DNA of 64,000 nucleotides from Platynereis dumerilii (GCA_026936325.1 JAPTHN010000024.1:2545501-2609500), one strand, 5' to 3'. Positions 10,418-21,793 are shown, counted from the first letter of the stretch. The notes: generated from the sequence alone by a model not told the origin. A program made the numbers and translations.

Positions 10418-11255
10418 GTAAGTCTAAAAAATACAATTGATATAATGTGGCTTAAATGATGTTTGAAAGAAATATTTACCACTTAATTAAAACAACAGAA
10501 GTGGAAAGAAAGAAGGAAGTGGTAGGTCACGAGAACGATGATTCTTTTACTGCATGTAAAGACAAACTTTCATTTAGGCCTATACACTATATAAGAATAT
10601 ATTATTAAATTTACTATATATTAGCGGCTATTGTCGCCATAATTCCAAAACACAATAAACCCAGTCGGTATCTGACGTTAGCTGACGTCTGATAGACATC
10701 AGGATAATGTCTGTGACGTCAGCTGATATCCCCTGATGTCAAAGTAGGTCAAATGCCTACAAGGAAGTATATTGGGCGTGATAATAATTTTTTTAATGTT
10801 CGTGTTTTGCCATGAAGTTACCGCAGAGGGTAAGAGTACTGAAAGTGTTATGCTGGCTGTTTGTTATGACATGAAATGAAGCAATAAATCAATTACAATC
10901 ACAATTGTCACATGTGACTTGGTATCACCACAGAATGCCTGCTGCCCATTACATTATATATCAAGCCTGGTCTCCATTAATTCATAGTACATCACTTGCT
11001 TCTCCACCATGTCATACAGTGTATAATAATTTGTATGCATGTTATTTCAAAACACAATTTACCTTCATTGGGGCATAGTTTGTCCATGTATGTACTATCA
11101 GAATAGGTATGCAAAAACAAATCAGGAATATTCACATAACCCCAGTCACTTTTAACACAATCATGACAATTAGGATAATAACCAAAATTTGTACTGTCAA
11201 TATATCACTTATTGCATGTAAGTTCACCTCTCACCAAATGCATGTTATATTTCAG
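10418..11255 (+). other. Intron
   Basis: 838 bp. Around 10678-10725 it has a small inverted repeat (agctgacgtc ... gacgtcagct) that includes the CRE-like octamer tgacgtca. Otherwise nothing recognised. Confidence 0.55.
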
Positions 11256-11429
11256 TTTACACAACAACTGGCCAACGTTGTCAATTTCCGTTTGTTTATA
11301 ATGGAAAGGTGTATGTTGAATGTGCCAAGGAACTTGCTGATGGTTTAAACACACAGGGTCTGCCATGGTGTTCATTATTTGTTTGGCTTGCACCATTCTC
11401 TGATGCATATGGAGTATGTGGACCATCAG
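11256..11429 (+). CDS. Exon FN2-14 (type A, Trp lost)
   Basis: 58 codons. QRCQFPFVYNG, the longest C2-C3 gap (15 residues), LPWCSLFVW, then DAYGVC where the conserved Trp of WG is Tyr. Acceptor tatatttcag, donor gtactg. Confidence 0.92.
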
Positions 11430-11794
11430 GTACTGAATAGTTTTATCACATTAAGTTCTGCAGATAGCCTAGAACTGAATCTCAAATATGAACCTTTACA
11501 TATATTTATTTTCAAGATGTACTTTATTCACATTACTACGTTTTCATTAAGTATGCAATAATCTGGTCACTTTCGCAAACTTGTTAGCTCTTTAGCTTAT
11601 CTGACTGTTTAATGAATGCAAATTATAATACGAAGATCTTTTAACAAATTTATTGATCATTTAAAGCTGTATGCTCTAGAACACATGCCAATTAAAATGG
11701 CTGTTATTGCTTTATAACTAGAAAGAGTTTATTGGTGTTATTATAATACCTAACATTGTACGACATCTTCAAGTACTTGTTTTTGTTATTATAG
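11430..11794 (+). other. Intron
   Basis: 365 bp, AT-rich. Nothing recognised. Confidence 0.6.
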
Positions 11795-11875
11795 TCACAG
11801 AATGTAGAAGAGGGACTAGAGATCAGATCACTTATCCAACTGGAACAGTTTCTACAGCCATTCAGAATTGTTCAT
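11795..11875 (+). CDS. Linker exon L11
   Basis: 27 codons: VTECRRGTRDQITYP...IQNC then S. Less Thr-rich and more basic than its neighbours; two Cys. Acceptor ttgttattatag, donor T|gtaagt. Confidence 0.83.
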
Positions 11876-12212
11876 GTAAGTAATCTGCTCTTTTAATAAT
11901 GTTAATTTGATTTATAAAGAGACAAAAAGCATTAAAAGTTGGCTGATGTCCCAAAAGACTACCTTAGCAGAAATGGCATAAACTGGTGATACAGCTTGTA
12001 TATAATGTGAAATTGAAATATTATCTATACCATGTGCTATCTGTAAAAATGCATCTTTGGCAAAACCAGAAAAAAATAAATGTTGATACACGTTGCATCT
12101 GGTTTAATTTTTTAAAAAACAATAATTATAATCCCCGGTAACAATTGACAATGCTTAAAACACAAAAAAATGGAGCACACAGTATGAACTAATTTTCCTT
12201 TTGTTATTTCAG

Positions 12213-12371
12213 CACAAACATTTGGTGGAAACGCAAACGGAGCAGATTGTGCCTTTCCCTTCATATATCGAGGAACAACCTATCGCCAGTGCATCGTCAA
12301 TGAACACGATAAACCCTGGTGTGCTACTACCCATTGGTTCGACATAGACCGGATTTGGGGAAACTGCAAAA
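12213..12371 (+). CDS. Exon FN2-15 (type B)
   Basis: 53 codons. FGGNANGADCAFPFIYRG, C2 in YRQC, HDKPWCATTHWFDID, IWGNC. Acceptor tgttatttcag, donor gtaagt. First half of a B-A pair with FN2-16. Confidence 0.93.
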
Positions 12372-12859
12372 GTAAGTGCATATTTATTACACTAAACAAA
12401 GTTTATTCTTGATGATAAATTCTGAATATATTTTGGAATAGCATCCTTACAAGATCATTTATAAAGGCCAAGTTGTCCGCCCTGATTCTTTGACAATCTC
12501 ATATGTACATTGTACTATTTCAGCGGAAATTAATTTTTTTAAATTTGAGTTATGAGTACTTCATTATTACAAAGCTTCCACTCCACTATTACCTTATTTT
12601 GTATTCTGCTGTTGTTATGCCTTCGGATAATACTCTAATAATACTCTATTACTCTTTAAGATTGATGTAGCTTCTTGCCATAGTTTTTGGAACAATGATG
12701 ATGATTATTATTTAACATGTCTATGTAATTCTACTCTATGTTAATGATTTTTATTTGCATATTCAATATTGAGAATTACTAAATAGTTTTTATAATGGAG
12801 TGTTTGAAGAAATAAACCATATAACCATTATTATGAAAATATACTGATTCCTGTTTCAG
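12372..12859 (+). other. Intron
   Basis: 488 bp, AT-rich. Nothing recognised. Confidence 0.6.
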
Positions 12860-13024
12860 TACCAACCACTGGTGGCCAAGAGTGCACATTCCCGTTTGTG
12901 TACAATGGTAGAATATTTTACGAATGCACCACAGTGGACTTCCGATCAGGAAACCTCCCTTGGTGTGGGACTGCTGTATTTGTTGGCTTTGGAGGATCAT
13001 TCTGGGGAGTTTGCAATGAGTCAA
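12860..13024 (+). CDS. Exon FN2-16 (type A)
   Basis: 55 codons. GGQECTFPFVYNG, C2 in FYEC, NLPWCGTAVFVGFGG, FWGVC. The loop before C4 is Gly/Phe-rich and lacks the usual YDxD. Acceptor cctgtttcag, donor gtgagt. Confidence 0.92.
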
Positions 13025-13520
13025 GTGAGTAACTTTATGATTTAGTTAAGATGCACATTTTACCAGCAGGAACCACATATTTTTGTTTATGCCATATTGA
13101 ATCAGAAGGCAAAATGGGATGTCGGAGCAGCCATTTTGAAGCAGTTAGAAGTGACAGACACCAATGCCATGTTGAATTGAACCGATATTCCAATAGTACT
13201 TTTTCCATTTCTTGACATGGTTTTTATTGGTTCACAAAAACAATGTATACATTGAACACTTTAAGTTGGCAGCCCTTAAATACAAAAATATTTATTTGAG
13301 GAAAATCATACCACATCCTGCAATGAAGACACTGTTTAAAAGTTTAAATGTACATCACTTAATATATAAATGATTATTTATGTATCTCTTGACAACAAAT
13401 CCATAACTTTCCATTGTTTTCTGCTGTACAAACATAATTATCATCACCTCAGTCATGAGATAAGTAGGGTATTATCATGAGATAACCCATGCAACAACCA
13501 CCCATAACGCCCTCATTTGC

Positions 13521-13587
13521 AGGGCCGACAATGATTTTGAGGGCCGACAATGATTTTGAGGGCCGACAATGGTATTGTCGGCCCTGT
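13521..13587. repeat. Triplicated 21-bp unit ending in a hairpin
   Basis: gggccgacaatgattttga occurs three times in tandem, the last running into its own reverse complement (attgtcggccc). The flank (aaccacccataacgccctc) recurs around 14242, so this belongs to the same repeat family. Confidence 0.75.
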
Positions 13588-14114
13588 GATGACGTTATGA
13601 CTCATGCTGCCTAGCAACCATGAGCATCTGACTCTATAAATAGATTGTGACGTCATGATTTTCAAGGGCCTGCAAGTGGTAGCGTCACAAGTTTTGTTGA
13701 AATCTTACTGACTCAGTGTTGGTTGTTTCTTTTGTTCTCAGTCCCTATTTACCTGACGACTTTGAAATTTTCACAGGATTTTGAATACTGTATTATACAC
13801 CAGCACTGCAAAGTACATTAAAGTGCATAAATTGATGGTGATTTTAAAGCTCTGTAATTGGGAAGTGCTGAAAAGTTTTACTAGTCCAGTTCTTAGTGTC
13901 TACAGATTTTTTACAAGGAATTCAGGAATTGTCCTGTATAACCAATGCTGGCCATTGCCAGGTACCCTAATCGCTCGGGTGAAAATTTTTACAATATAAT
14001 TTAATGATAAAAAAATTGAGATGGTAAGCCCTACTTAAAAATCGAATTTGTATCAAATATAGGTCAGGGTGGCAGATGAATTATTTGAGCAAGAGGTAAT
14101 GATAACAGTAATAT

Positions 14115-14273
14115 CATGACCTGAGTCGGGCATTATGGGTGGTTGACAGCCCTCGGGCTTGCTTGTCATCCCTACGATTGTCAGCCCTCGTTCCTCGGGC
14201 TGACAAGAATTCGAAGGGCTGACAAGCAATCCCTTGGGCTGTCAACCACCCATAACGCCCTCCACAGGTCATG
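14115..14273. repeat. Fold-back repeat (about 159-bp palindrome)
   Basis: Left arm catgacctg...gggcattatgggtggttgacagccc pairs with right arm gggctgtcaaccacccataacgccc...caggtcatg with few mismatches; a shorter stem lies in the centre. It looks like a fold-back MITE. Confidence 0.7.
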
Positions 14274-14439
14274 TTATTGTTATAATATCATATGGCTAGC
14301 GGAAATACTCGCTTCTCATTGGCCGTCAGCCGTGCAATATTCTACGATATTGCACGCATTATATTGCACGGTCATTTTAACATGTGAGAGATTGGACGGA
14401 CCTGAGAGGAAGCACCACGTTTCAATGCTGCTGCAGCAA

Positions 14440-15245
14440 CAGATTGACAAACAATTTGTGTTTTCCAATTTTAGTAAAAAGTGCACTGTACAGCAACGGA
14501 GGCAGTTAGAAAGCTGTTTTTTGCGGCAAAAGATGCGTCCATTAAAGGGCTAATCGAATATCAACTTTTTGTACTGCTTATATAATTTGTTTTATCAGAA
14601 TAAAGCATTAAGTGGCCGAAAAACAGCATTTTTGCCGATTTTTTGGTGATTTTAATGTGTTTAGACGTCAAAAGTCTGCTATAAAGTTTTTCAAAAAAAT
14701 CGAAAATTAAGTCTATCATCAAGTACATCATTTTTGGATTCCTATAGTGTGAAATTTTTTTTGGTGAGTGAAATATTCATCCATTTCTAGTGAGATGCAT
14801 TTTAAATATGTGGTTCAAAAGAAACACAAATTGAGTCTTGCAGCAGCAACAATTTCGTTTGTTGGTTTTAAATATAGTTAAAGAAAGTCACTGCACAGCA
14901 ATGGAAATAGATAGAAAAATGATTGTGGTGGCCAAAAGATGCGTATATTAAAGGGCTAAGTAGATATCAACTTTTAGTACTGTGTATGTTATTTGTTTTT
15001 AAAATCAGAATAAAGCATTAAGTGGCCGAAAAACTTTTTCTTTTCTCCCATTTTTCAGTGACTTTGTTGAATTTAGAGGTCTTAAGTCTGCCACAAAGTT
15101 TGAGAAAAAAAAAATTAAAGAAGACCAATCATCAAATATACCTTCTATGGATGCCAAAAGTGTGAAACATTTTTTGTGAGTGAAATAGTCATTGATAGGC
15201 CCTATACATTTCAAACTTGCAGGTCAAAGAAACACAAAAAGAGTT
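14440..15245. repeat. Two tandem copies of a roughly 400-bp unit
   Basis: The stretches about 14475-14845 and 14880-15245 share ordered blocks: aaaagatgcgt, attaaagggctaa, cagaataaagcattaagtgg, gtgtgaaa, gtgagtgaaata and aagaaacacaaa. They are diverged. The pair sits between related hairpins at about 14290-14375 and 15295-15439, so it is probably the body of a nonautonomous element. Confidence 0.7.
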
Positions 15246-15294
15246 TTGACATCAGAATTCCGGCCCTTTTCTCAAAAAAAGACCATATGATATA

Positions 15295-15439
15295 ACAGTT
15301 ATTGCACATCACCTCGTGCAATATCAGTTTTTATGGCACCTCGGTGACTAATATTGCACTCGGGCTGCGCCCTCGTGCAATATTAGTCACCTCGGTGCCA
15401 TAAAAACTGATATTGCACTCGGTGCTGTGCGATAACTGT
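15295..15439. repeat. Near-perfect 145-bp palindrome
   Basis: The left arm from acagttattgcac through gtgcaatatcagtttttat pairs with the right arm through ataaaaactgatattgcac to aactgt. The motif atattgcac recurs at 14330-14372, and atcatatgg/ccatatgat lies outside both, so these may be the two ends of one element (about 14275-15440). Confidence 0.75.
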
Positions 15440-15479
15440 ATATTATCTAACTATTTACATTGCGCTTCTAATTTTGCAG

Positions 15480-15554
15480 AGAATTGTGCTGGCGAAATAC
15501 CTCCATACCCGACTGAGCCTGTCACCGTTCCCTTCTTTACCCCATCTTGTCCAG
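15480..15554 (+). CDS. Linker exon L12
   Basis: 25 codons: KNCAGEIPPYPTEPVTVP...TPSCPG. Pro-rich between two Cys. It begins directly after the repeat cluster; acceptor cttctaattttgcag, donor gtatgc. Confidence 0.83.
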
Positions 15555-15925
15555 GTATGCTGAACTTCCACCAGACAGATTTTTACAATTTAAAAAATTG
15601 CAGGGGTAATGGATAAAATAGAGGAAGAAAAGGAAGGTTGGCAACTATAAACTGGTTTTATATGACTTGTGAGACTGTAAGATTTCAATGCTTCCCAATA
15701 GTAACTGGAAAAGATTTTTAGAATTGTTTTATATTTAGTACATGTACATTTTTGTTGCAACAGTTTTTTATTATCAATATTTGAAAATAACAGATCTAAC
15801 TAATTAACTGACTTTACTATTTGAAATAATAATAATATTTAACTTTTTTTCATTCATACCTTATAGACCACAATAATAATGTTGTACATACATATATTCA
15901 CCGTCTTCATTTTTGTAAATTTCAG
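15555..15925 (+). other. Intron
   Basis: 371 bp, AT-rich. Nothing recognised. Confidence 0.6.
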
Positions 15926-16084
15926 TTGAGACATTTGGTGGCAATGCAGATAATGCTGTGTGTGTGTTCCCGTACATCTATGAAAGTAACACTTACTATA
16001 CCTGCACATCTGCTAATTGGGATAAGCCATGGTGTGCCACTACTGCAAACTATGACAGTGACAGGAGATGGGGAAATTGTATAA
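15926..16084 (+). CDS. Exon FN2-17 (type B)
   Basis: 53 codons. FGGNADNAVCVFPYIY (FPF has become FPY), C2 in YYTC, NWDKPWCATTANYDSD, RWGNC. Donor gtaagt. B-A pair with FN2-18. Confidence 0.93.
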   Translation: MRHLVAMQIMLCVCSRTSMKVTLTIPAHLLIGISHGVPLLQTMTVTGDGEIV

Positions 16085-16450
16085 GTAAGTGCAATGTTCT
16101 TTCTCTTGAAAGATTGAAATTTCGTCCGGTTTTGTAGCCTACCAGTCTTGTTACTAAAAAGTGTCACCTTGAATTTTTTAATGCCTTTTTTGTTTGAGAT
16201 GACATCTAAGTCAAAATAAAATTGGAACTTTCATGTCACAATCTTCTTCCTAACTTCAATTAACCCTAAATAGTCATGTTGAAATCTGGAAATAATATAC
16301 CTGATTTTTGAAAGTTAACAATAAAGACCTGTATAAAGTGGCAATACAAGATTATTCCTCTCTTCTTTCTTATGTTCATGGACTCACCAGAAGATGTTAA
16401 CATATGATTACGTTTTTAATTATTCGTAACACATCTCTTCTCAATTTCAG
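16085..16450 (+). other. Intron
   Basis: 366 bp. Nothing recognised. Confidence 0.6.
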
Positions 16451-16633
16451 TAATATCAACGGACAGCAGAGAGTGTGTGTTCCCCTTTACTTATAAAGGT
16501 GTAAATCAAACAGATTGTACGAACGATGAAACGGTTTCTGGAAGATATTGGTGTTCCACATTAAGAACTGGAAGTCTGACTGAGTCCCTGGCTAACATGA
16601 ATCAAGGATGGGGGTACTGTTACAAGCAAGAAA
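16451..16633 (+). CDS. Exon FN2-18 (type A, longest loop)
   Basis: 61 codons. RECVFPFTYKG, C2 in QTDC, RYWCSTLRTG, then 21 residues between C3 and C4 (GWGYC), the longest such loop here. Acceptor tctcaatttcag, donor gtgagt. Confidence 0.92.
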
Positions 16634-17186
16634 GTGAGTAAAATTGTTTTAATTGTCAAGTGAAATAATAATCAGATAGTGAGCTAAAGCAGATAAAGGA
16701 AGAGGGCTAGGATAAATCAGATACACATACAATAATTATTGTACTTCAGATGATCTAAACCCTTTGACATCTATTACAGTTAGATTTGTAAGCCTATGCA
16801 GTACAGATTTCTGGTGGATCTTTTTTTAAATCTAGCCTATTAGATATAGCTATCTAGCAAAAGCTATATGAATCTAGACTTAGTCAAGCTTATCTGTATC
16901 TACCTATAGCTTTCTGCAACTACCATGGTACTGTTGTTTGAAGTGGGGGTTAAGAGATTTCAGTGCATACAAATGAATGGAAATAGATAGATATAACTTA
17001 GTCAATCTGTGAATAGCTTTCAACAGCTAAATTCAGCCACTTTTCGAAATTTGTATTGTATTAGTCCTGGGCTAATGAAGATTGATGTACGGTTGTACAC
17101 TATCCATTTTTATACCAATTAACAACAATCTGTGCTTATGCACTCTATACATATATGCTAATGTTTAACTTGTCCTTTCTTCCAAG
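16634..17186 (+). other. Intron
   Basis: 553 bp. A loosely repeated tagctat/tctagc motif lies around 16830-16930. No feature recognised. Confidence 0.55.
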
Positions 17187-17225
17187 GTCCATGCCCTGCA
17201 TCTGTTATTGGTACAAACTGTACAG
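17187..17225 (+). CDS. Linker exon L13
   Basis: 13 codons: SPCPASVIGTNCTG, two Cys, NCT glycosylation motif. Acceptor tcctttcttccaag, donor gtaatg. Confidence 0.78.
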
Positions 17226-18109
17226 GTAATGTGACTTCGACATCTCATTCTAAAGCACCAGAAGCATGCATGAACAGTTTGAACACCAACCTCTGTATCC
17301 TTTTACATCCATTTTTTTAAAATGTTGACTTATATTTGTTTTTGTTTCATTTCTGTATATATTGCCTTTTTTATGCACAATAAATTGCATGAAATACAAC
17401 TGAGTTTTGCCTTTTATATTTTGTAAGTGACATCAGAATTCCCTTCGGCTGTCCTTTCCTTTTCTACTGACTCAGCACACCTTTACAACTGACTGTACCT
17501 TTTAATGGCTGTTGTGTTTGACAATATCTGCATGACTAGTTATTGTCCAATCACACTTTTACCTCTCCCACCTGTACCTATCAATAAGTCAATGATGTGA
17601 CATTTTGAAGATTAAAAACTCTTTGATTGTCCTCCTTCGTCAATTGCAATATCTCAATCAATGCACTTATGAAAGTTTTATACCTCTTATATCTGGTTTA
17701 GACAAAGCATGACCTCTTCTCCTGCTTCCTGCATGTTTTTGTTCTAATTTACTTTGTGAAATAATGTATATAACTTTTATTTTATAAATCATTACTCAGA
17801 CTACATTATTATTTCCCTATAATTATATGAATATAACTAAAGTAGAAGTCACATTTATCATCAACTCAGTATTTGTCTCCACATCACTAAAGGTACGACA
17901 AAAAAATCTGATCTGCGAGATAGTAATATGGTCTCTGCAATAGGCAGCTTCCTTGAATACTAAAACTTCAAGAAAATTTTTGCAATCCTTATAAATGCAC
18001 GACCCTTTCAGTCTTCATAATTGGAGGTGGCTCATTGCTATAGTGACTTTGACTTGTCTGTTGTTTCTTCTCAGACAATTTACCTCTAACTCTCTTGATT
18101 CCAATTCAG
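17226..18109 (+). other. Intron
   Basis: 884 bp. Just before FN2-19 one frame reads a Met followed by RWLIAIVTLTCLLFLL and stays open into the module. It looks like a signal anchor, but T-rich acceptor tracts give this effect at several other exons too. Confidence 0.55.
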
Positions 18110-18271
18110 GTATAAATTCCACAGTAGATGGACAGAACTGTACTTTTCCCTTCACCTACCAGGGAAAGACATACACATCTTGTACAACAGATGGTGTGAC
18201 ATCCGGTCGACCATGGTGCGCCCTGGTGACGAATCTTGCAGTCACCTCACCCAACACGGACTGGAACTATT
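18110..18271 (+). CDS. Exon FN2-19 (type A, split last Cys codon)
   Basis: 54 codons. QNCTFPFTYQG, TTDG motif, RPWCALVTNL, DWNY and then T before gtaagt; L14 supplies GT for C4. The nearer upstream AG at 18073-18074 is out of phase, which supports the start at 18110. Confidence 0.91.
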
Positions 18272-18496
18272 GTAAGTGAAACTAAAAACTTGGAAGAAAA
18301 ACTAAAACATTTTTATGTGGTAGTACCAAATTGTCTGTCAACTGCTTTTCAATTTCATAACAAATGAAATGAGTGTGCTTGTGTTTTATACTTCTGCCAC
18401 ACCTCATTAGGCTATATTGAACAATATGAAAAAGTCAAAATGGTTACTGACAGACATCTTCTATTGTACTTATAAATTTTTCTTCTTTTTTTTCAG

Positions 18497-18541
18497 GTAA
18501 CTGTCCACCCGCAACAAATACAAATGCTCGGCCATGTCCAG
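18497..18541 (+). CDS. Linker exon L14
   Basis: 15 codons. The first two bases complete the FN2-19 Cys; then NCPPATNTNARPCPG with its own Cys pair. Acceptor ttttttttcag, donor gtaaga. Confidence 0.85.
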
Positions 18542-18813
18542 GTAAGAACATAAGGTTGAATTAAAAGAAATCCTTTCATCAATTACGTATATTATTATTA
18601 GATCAGTGTATGAACATGACACATCTATCATTTGATCCGGTCCTTCTGTTGAAGTATCTTTGGGTATAAAATTTAAATGATAAAATACTTTGCCAAGTGG
18701 TAGTCCTAAATTGGCTAGTGGCTACCTGAATATATGCAGTCACAAGTTTAAATTTTAAAAATCACAGATCTTTATTTGTCCATGAATGTTTTTTATATTT
18801 TTCTCTCTTTCAG

Positions 18814-18972
18814 TTACAACTCGGAATGGCAATTCAAATGGAGCAGACTGCCGCCTTCCATTCACTTTCGAAAATCAAAACTATGATTATTGTATAACGA
18901 CAAACTACAACAAACCCTGGTGTTCCACTACTGCTAATTACGACATTGATGGCCTGTGGGGAGAGTGCATAA
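18814..18972 (+). CDS. Exon FN2-20 (type B)
   Basis: 53 codons. NGNSNGADCRLPFTF (FPF has become LPF), C2 in YDYC, NYNKPWCSTTANYDID, LWGEC. Acceptor ttctctctttcag, donor gtaagt. Last B-A pair, with FN2-21. Confidence 0.92.
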
Positions 18973-19557
18973 GTAAGTACACATACATTGAAATTTGGTT
19001 AGATTTCTATGAAGATATTACTTTACACCATAGCGTATATTAAATGCATAACATAAATAAACTTTGGCTTTAGAAATATGAGCTTACCAGAAGCATTCAT
19101 CCTCAGGTGTTGTTGAGGTTTTATTTGTTTGTTTGTTTGTTTGCGTTTTACGCCTCTGCAGCACCTTAACAGGCGATTATCGTATGATGATGAGATGAGA
19201 AGAATGGGAGTCTGGCACATACCCTATTGATTCAGGGATGCCCAGGGTCTTTCAGTTACCCCACCATAGAACATTGGATTCAAACTGCCTCCATTTAATG
19301 TCCCGGCTCGGACCAAAGTGGGGTTGTTGAGGTGTCAAGACTGTTATTCACTTTGTCAGAGTGAACAAGGCCTCTGGAGAGGTTGATTTTTTGGCTTTTT
19401 GGAAAGCTGATATTTTTCAAGCCAATGTTTATTAGTTACTTATTAACATTCATCAAATAGATGACTATACAAGTTTTCATAATGTTATAGTATTGTTAAA
19501 CTATGATTTACTTGTCTTGCTGAGCTTTCTCTGATATCCATATTTTCTTACTTTTAG
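18973..19557 (+). other. Intron with a dispersed repeat
   Basis: 585 bp. The central part (about 19100-19330) differs in base composition from the AT-rich flanks and is listed as a repeat. Confidence 0.6.
19100..19330. repeat. Possible SINE-like dispersed repeat
   Basis: A (tttg)n run leads into gcgttttacgcctctgcag and about 190 bp of more balanced composition, ending near ccaaagtgggg. A tttg run before a gttttacgcc-type motif is reminiscent of dispersed repeats in marine invertebrate genomes. No clear Pol III A and B boxes, so family unknown. Confidence 0.35.
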
Positions 19558-19719
19558 TTGAAACCACACAATCGAGAGAATGTGTGTTCCCGTTCACCTA
19601 CAACGGAATTACCTACAACAACTGCACAACTGAGGGCGTTGTGACTGGTCGGCCATATTGTGCATACGTCTCTAATCTTGGACTCGTCACTAGTGATTGG
19701 GGATACTGTGACATAAATG
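19558..19719 (+). CDS. Exon FN2-21 (type A, PYC variant)
   Basis: 54 codons. RECVFPFTYNG, TTEG, RPYCAYV where the invariant Trp before C3 is Tyr, then DWGYC. Last type A module of the window. Acceptor ttacttttag, donor gtaaga. Confidence 0.92.
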
Positions 19720-20164
19720 GTAAGATTGTGTAGATTTTTTCTTCGTTTTAATAAAACAAATAATAGCACTTTTTTTTGGCCATTGCTTGCCTCTAACAGA
19801 CCCCCACCCACAAACTACTTTGCAAATATAGAAATACGTATCATCCTACCAAAGTGATCTTTTGATCTTGTTTATCTTGAAATATTTGCACTGGACCTAA
19901 TCTCAATTTAATTCAAATTAGATGCATCAATAAGAACCTCCTTTTTGGACCACATATGACAAGATACATCGAATATTAAAAAAATAATATATATATAGCA
20001 CATACAGTTCAAAATTGAAACAATCTTTACCATCAGTACCAGCTGGATTAGCTTACTGCATCCTGTCATTTTCTTGTAAAATAATAACTTTACGCAAACA
20101 TGAAATTATACGTAGAAGATGGCTACCTTTGCATTACTATATCTATGTATTTTGTCCTTTTCAG
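19720..20164 (+). other. Intron
   Basis: 445 bp, AT-rich. Nothing recognised. Confidence 0.6.
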
Positions 20165-20203
20165 GAACCAACTGCCTTCAGACAACTGCTGGGCCTTGTC
20201 CAA
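20165..20203 (+). CDS. Linker exon L15
   Basis: 13 codons: GTNCLQTTAGPCPS, two Cys. Acceptor tccttttcag, donor gtaagt. Followed by a second linker exon, as with L1 and L2. Confidence 0.82.
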
Positions 20204-20505
20204 GTAAGTTCTCTTTGATAATCCTTTATTTTAAGTCTTCCTTTTTTTACAGGTTTCTCAATTAAATTTCACTTCATCCATTCATACAATCATCAATTTT
20301 TCAGGTGGAAGAACCATTCTTTTGCAGGTGGCTTTTGATAATGTCTGGTTTAATGGGTGTATTTCTGTATGTTGTGCGTAATTAATTCCTGTCTTAATTC
20401 CAGAATCAGTCATGTTACTAGTAATGTTATTTTTTAGAAGTTGATGGTGCATTGTTATATAATTTATTTTCCTTTGAAATGATATATTCGCCTCAAAATA
20501 CTTAG

Positions 20506-20808
20506 ATGGTGTGTGCACAACATCTACAACAATGTCAACATCAACAACAATGTCGACATCATCAACTGCATCAACAACAGAGTCAACAACATTGTCATCA
20601 TCGAGTGCATCTACATCAACATCAATTTCATCATCATCCTCATCATCGACTGCATCTACAACAGCGTCATCAACAATGTCATCACCATCATCAACAATGT
20701 CAACATCATCTACAACAATGTCAACATCATCAACAACATCATCAACAACATCAACAACAGCATCTACAACATCAGAACTTACTACACCAACATTATACCC
20801 GTGTACAA
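20506..20808 (+). CDS. Linker exon L16 (mucin-like, 101 codons)
   Basis: NGVCTTSTTMSTSTT..., an almost pure Ser/Thr tract with Met and Ala, ending LYPCTS. One Cys near each end. Encoded by degenerate tcaacaaca/tcatca triplets that also leave the other frames and the antisense strand open. Acceptor aaatacttag, donor gtaaga. Confidence 0.83.
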
Positions 20809-21634
20809 GTAAGAGGGATGCTGCTTCAACTAACAGCTGACGCAAACAAAGCTTGTTAGACCTGCACCCTGATGATATTGCAGATCACTCAAAATAACAT
20901 TTTATACCACCAATGGAGTAAACCGGTATTCATTTACATTAAATGCTTTCAGCCATCCATAATATTTGTATGACATTCAGCATGACCAAGGCATAACTTT
21001 ACATTGGACGATAAAAGTGGACCCTTTTATGGAGTCAGCTCCTATTTTTCACATAAGCTTGCTCCTCTAACAATAATAAAATGCTTTGCTGCTTATTAAA
21101 CAATAATATAATATAATTTAAACCTTAGTGTATCCATAATACTGCATTGAAATAAAAGTATTGTTGATGCTAAGTTCACCACAATTGTATAATTCAGCCC
21201 ATCTGATAACCCTAATGTTTGTCAAAATGTTAGCAGCAAATAGTAACAAAAATTAACATAATTTGTTGCATAACTTCGCTTAGCTTATAAAATAACAATT
21301 TAATCTTTAGCTGTTTGATATTTGGCTAACACTTATAGCACAAATTGAAACTTCTGTGGCCACGAAATTAATCATAACACAGTCACTGCTGATTCTGTAA
21401 CAATCATGAATTTAAAAGAACACATTAAAATCTGCTCAATGCAATGTGATTTTTTAAAATTTGACAATCTAAGTTAAGATGTTAAAGATACTTTTGTGCC
21501 ATAATTTAAAAAAAAGTACCAATGTTCAACATTGTGTGAAATAAAGATATTAAATATTAAGCAATTATGTCAACATATTTTTCTATATATCAATATTAAA
21601 AAACTAGTGATTGTAATATGACATAACCTTTCAG
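20809..21634 (+). other. Intron
   Basis: 826 bp, AT-rich. Nothing recognised. Confidence 0.6.
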
Positions 21635-21793
21635 TCTACACAGTTAGTGAACCAGATAATGATGTCCCCTGCGTTTTCCCATTTGAATACCTTGGGCGGT
21701 TTTATTACTCTTGCATTGGAGACAACAATTATGGAGTTTTATGGTGTGCTACAGATTCCGTTTACAGCCCTGTCAAGTGGGGCAACTGTGGAG
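21635..21793 (+). CDS. Exon FN2-22 (type B)
   Basis: 53 codons. DVPCVFPFEYLG, C2 in YYSC, GVLWCATDSVYSPV, KWGNC, with 13 residues between C3 and C4. The YDxD is degraded. Acceptor acctttcag, donor gtattg. A short (tatc)n run follows at 21822-21852. Confidence 0.92.

Larger units (their letters stand above)
13025..15479 (+). other. 2.4-kb intron carrying repeats
   Basis: The largest intron of the window. From about 13440 it is filled with fold-back and tandem repeats, listed separately. No transposase-like ORF found. Confidence 0.7.

Noticed and set aside
10714-10721. CRE octamer tgacgtca as a regulatory site
   Set aside because: It also occurs inside repeats near 13645 and 55900 and is part of a small inverted repeat, so regulation is not supported.
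17995-18109. Signal-anchor-like start before FN2-19
   Set aside because: Same effect. Similar hydrophobic read-ins precede L18 and FN2-32, 56 and 58, so it reflects T-rich acceptor tracts read in phase 1. An alternative promoter cannot be excluded without RNA.
20282-20845. Antisense Asp/Val-rich ORF of 187 aa
   Set aside because: Mirror of the tca/aca-rich L16 exon. Compositional shadow.
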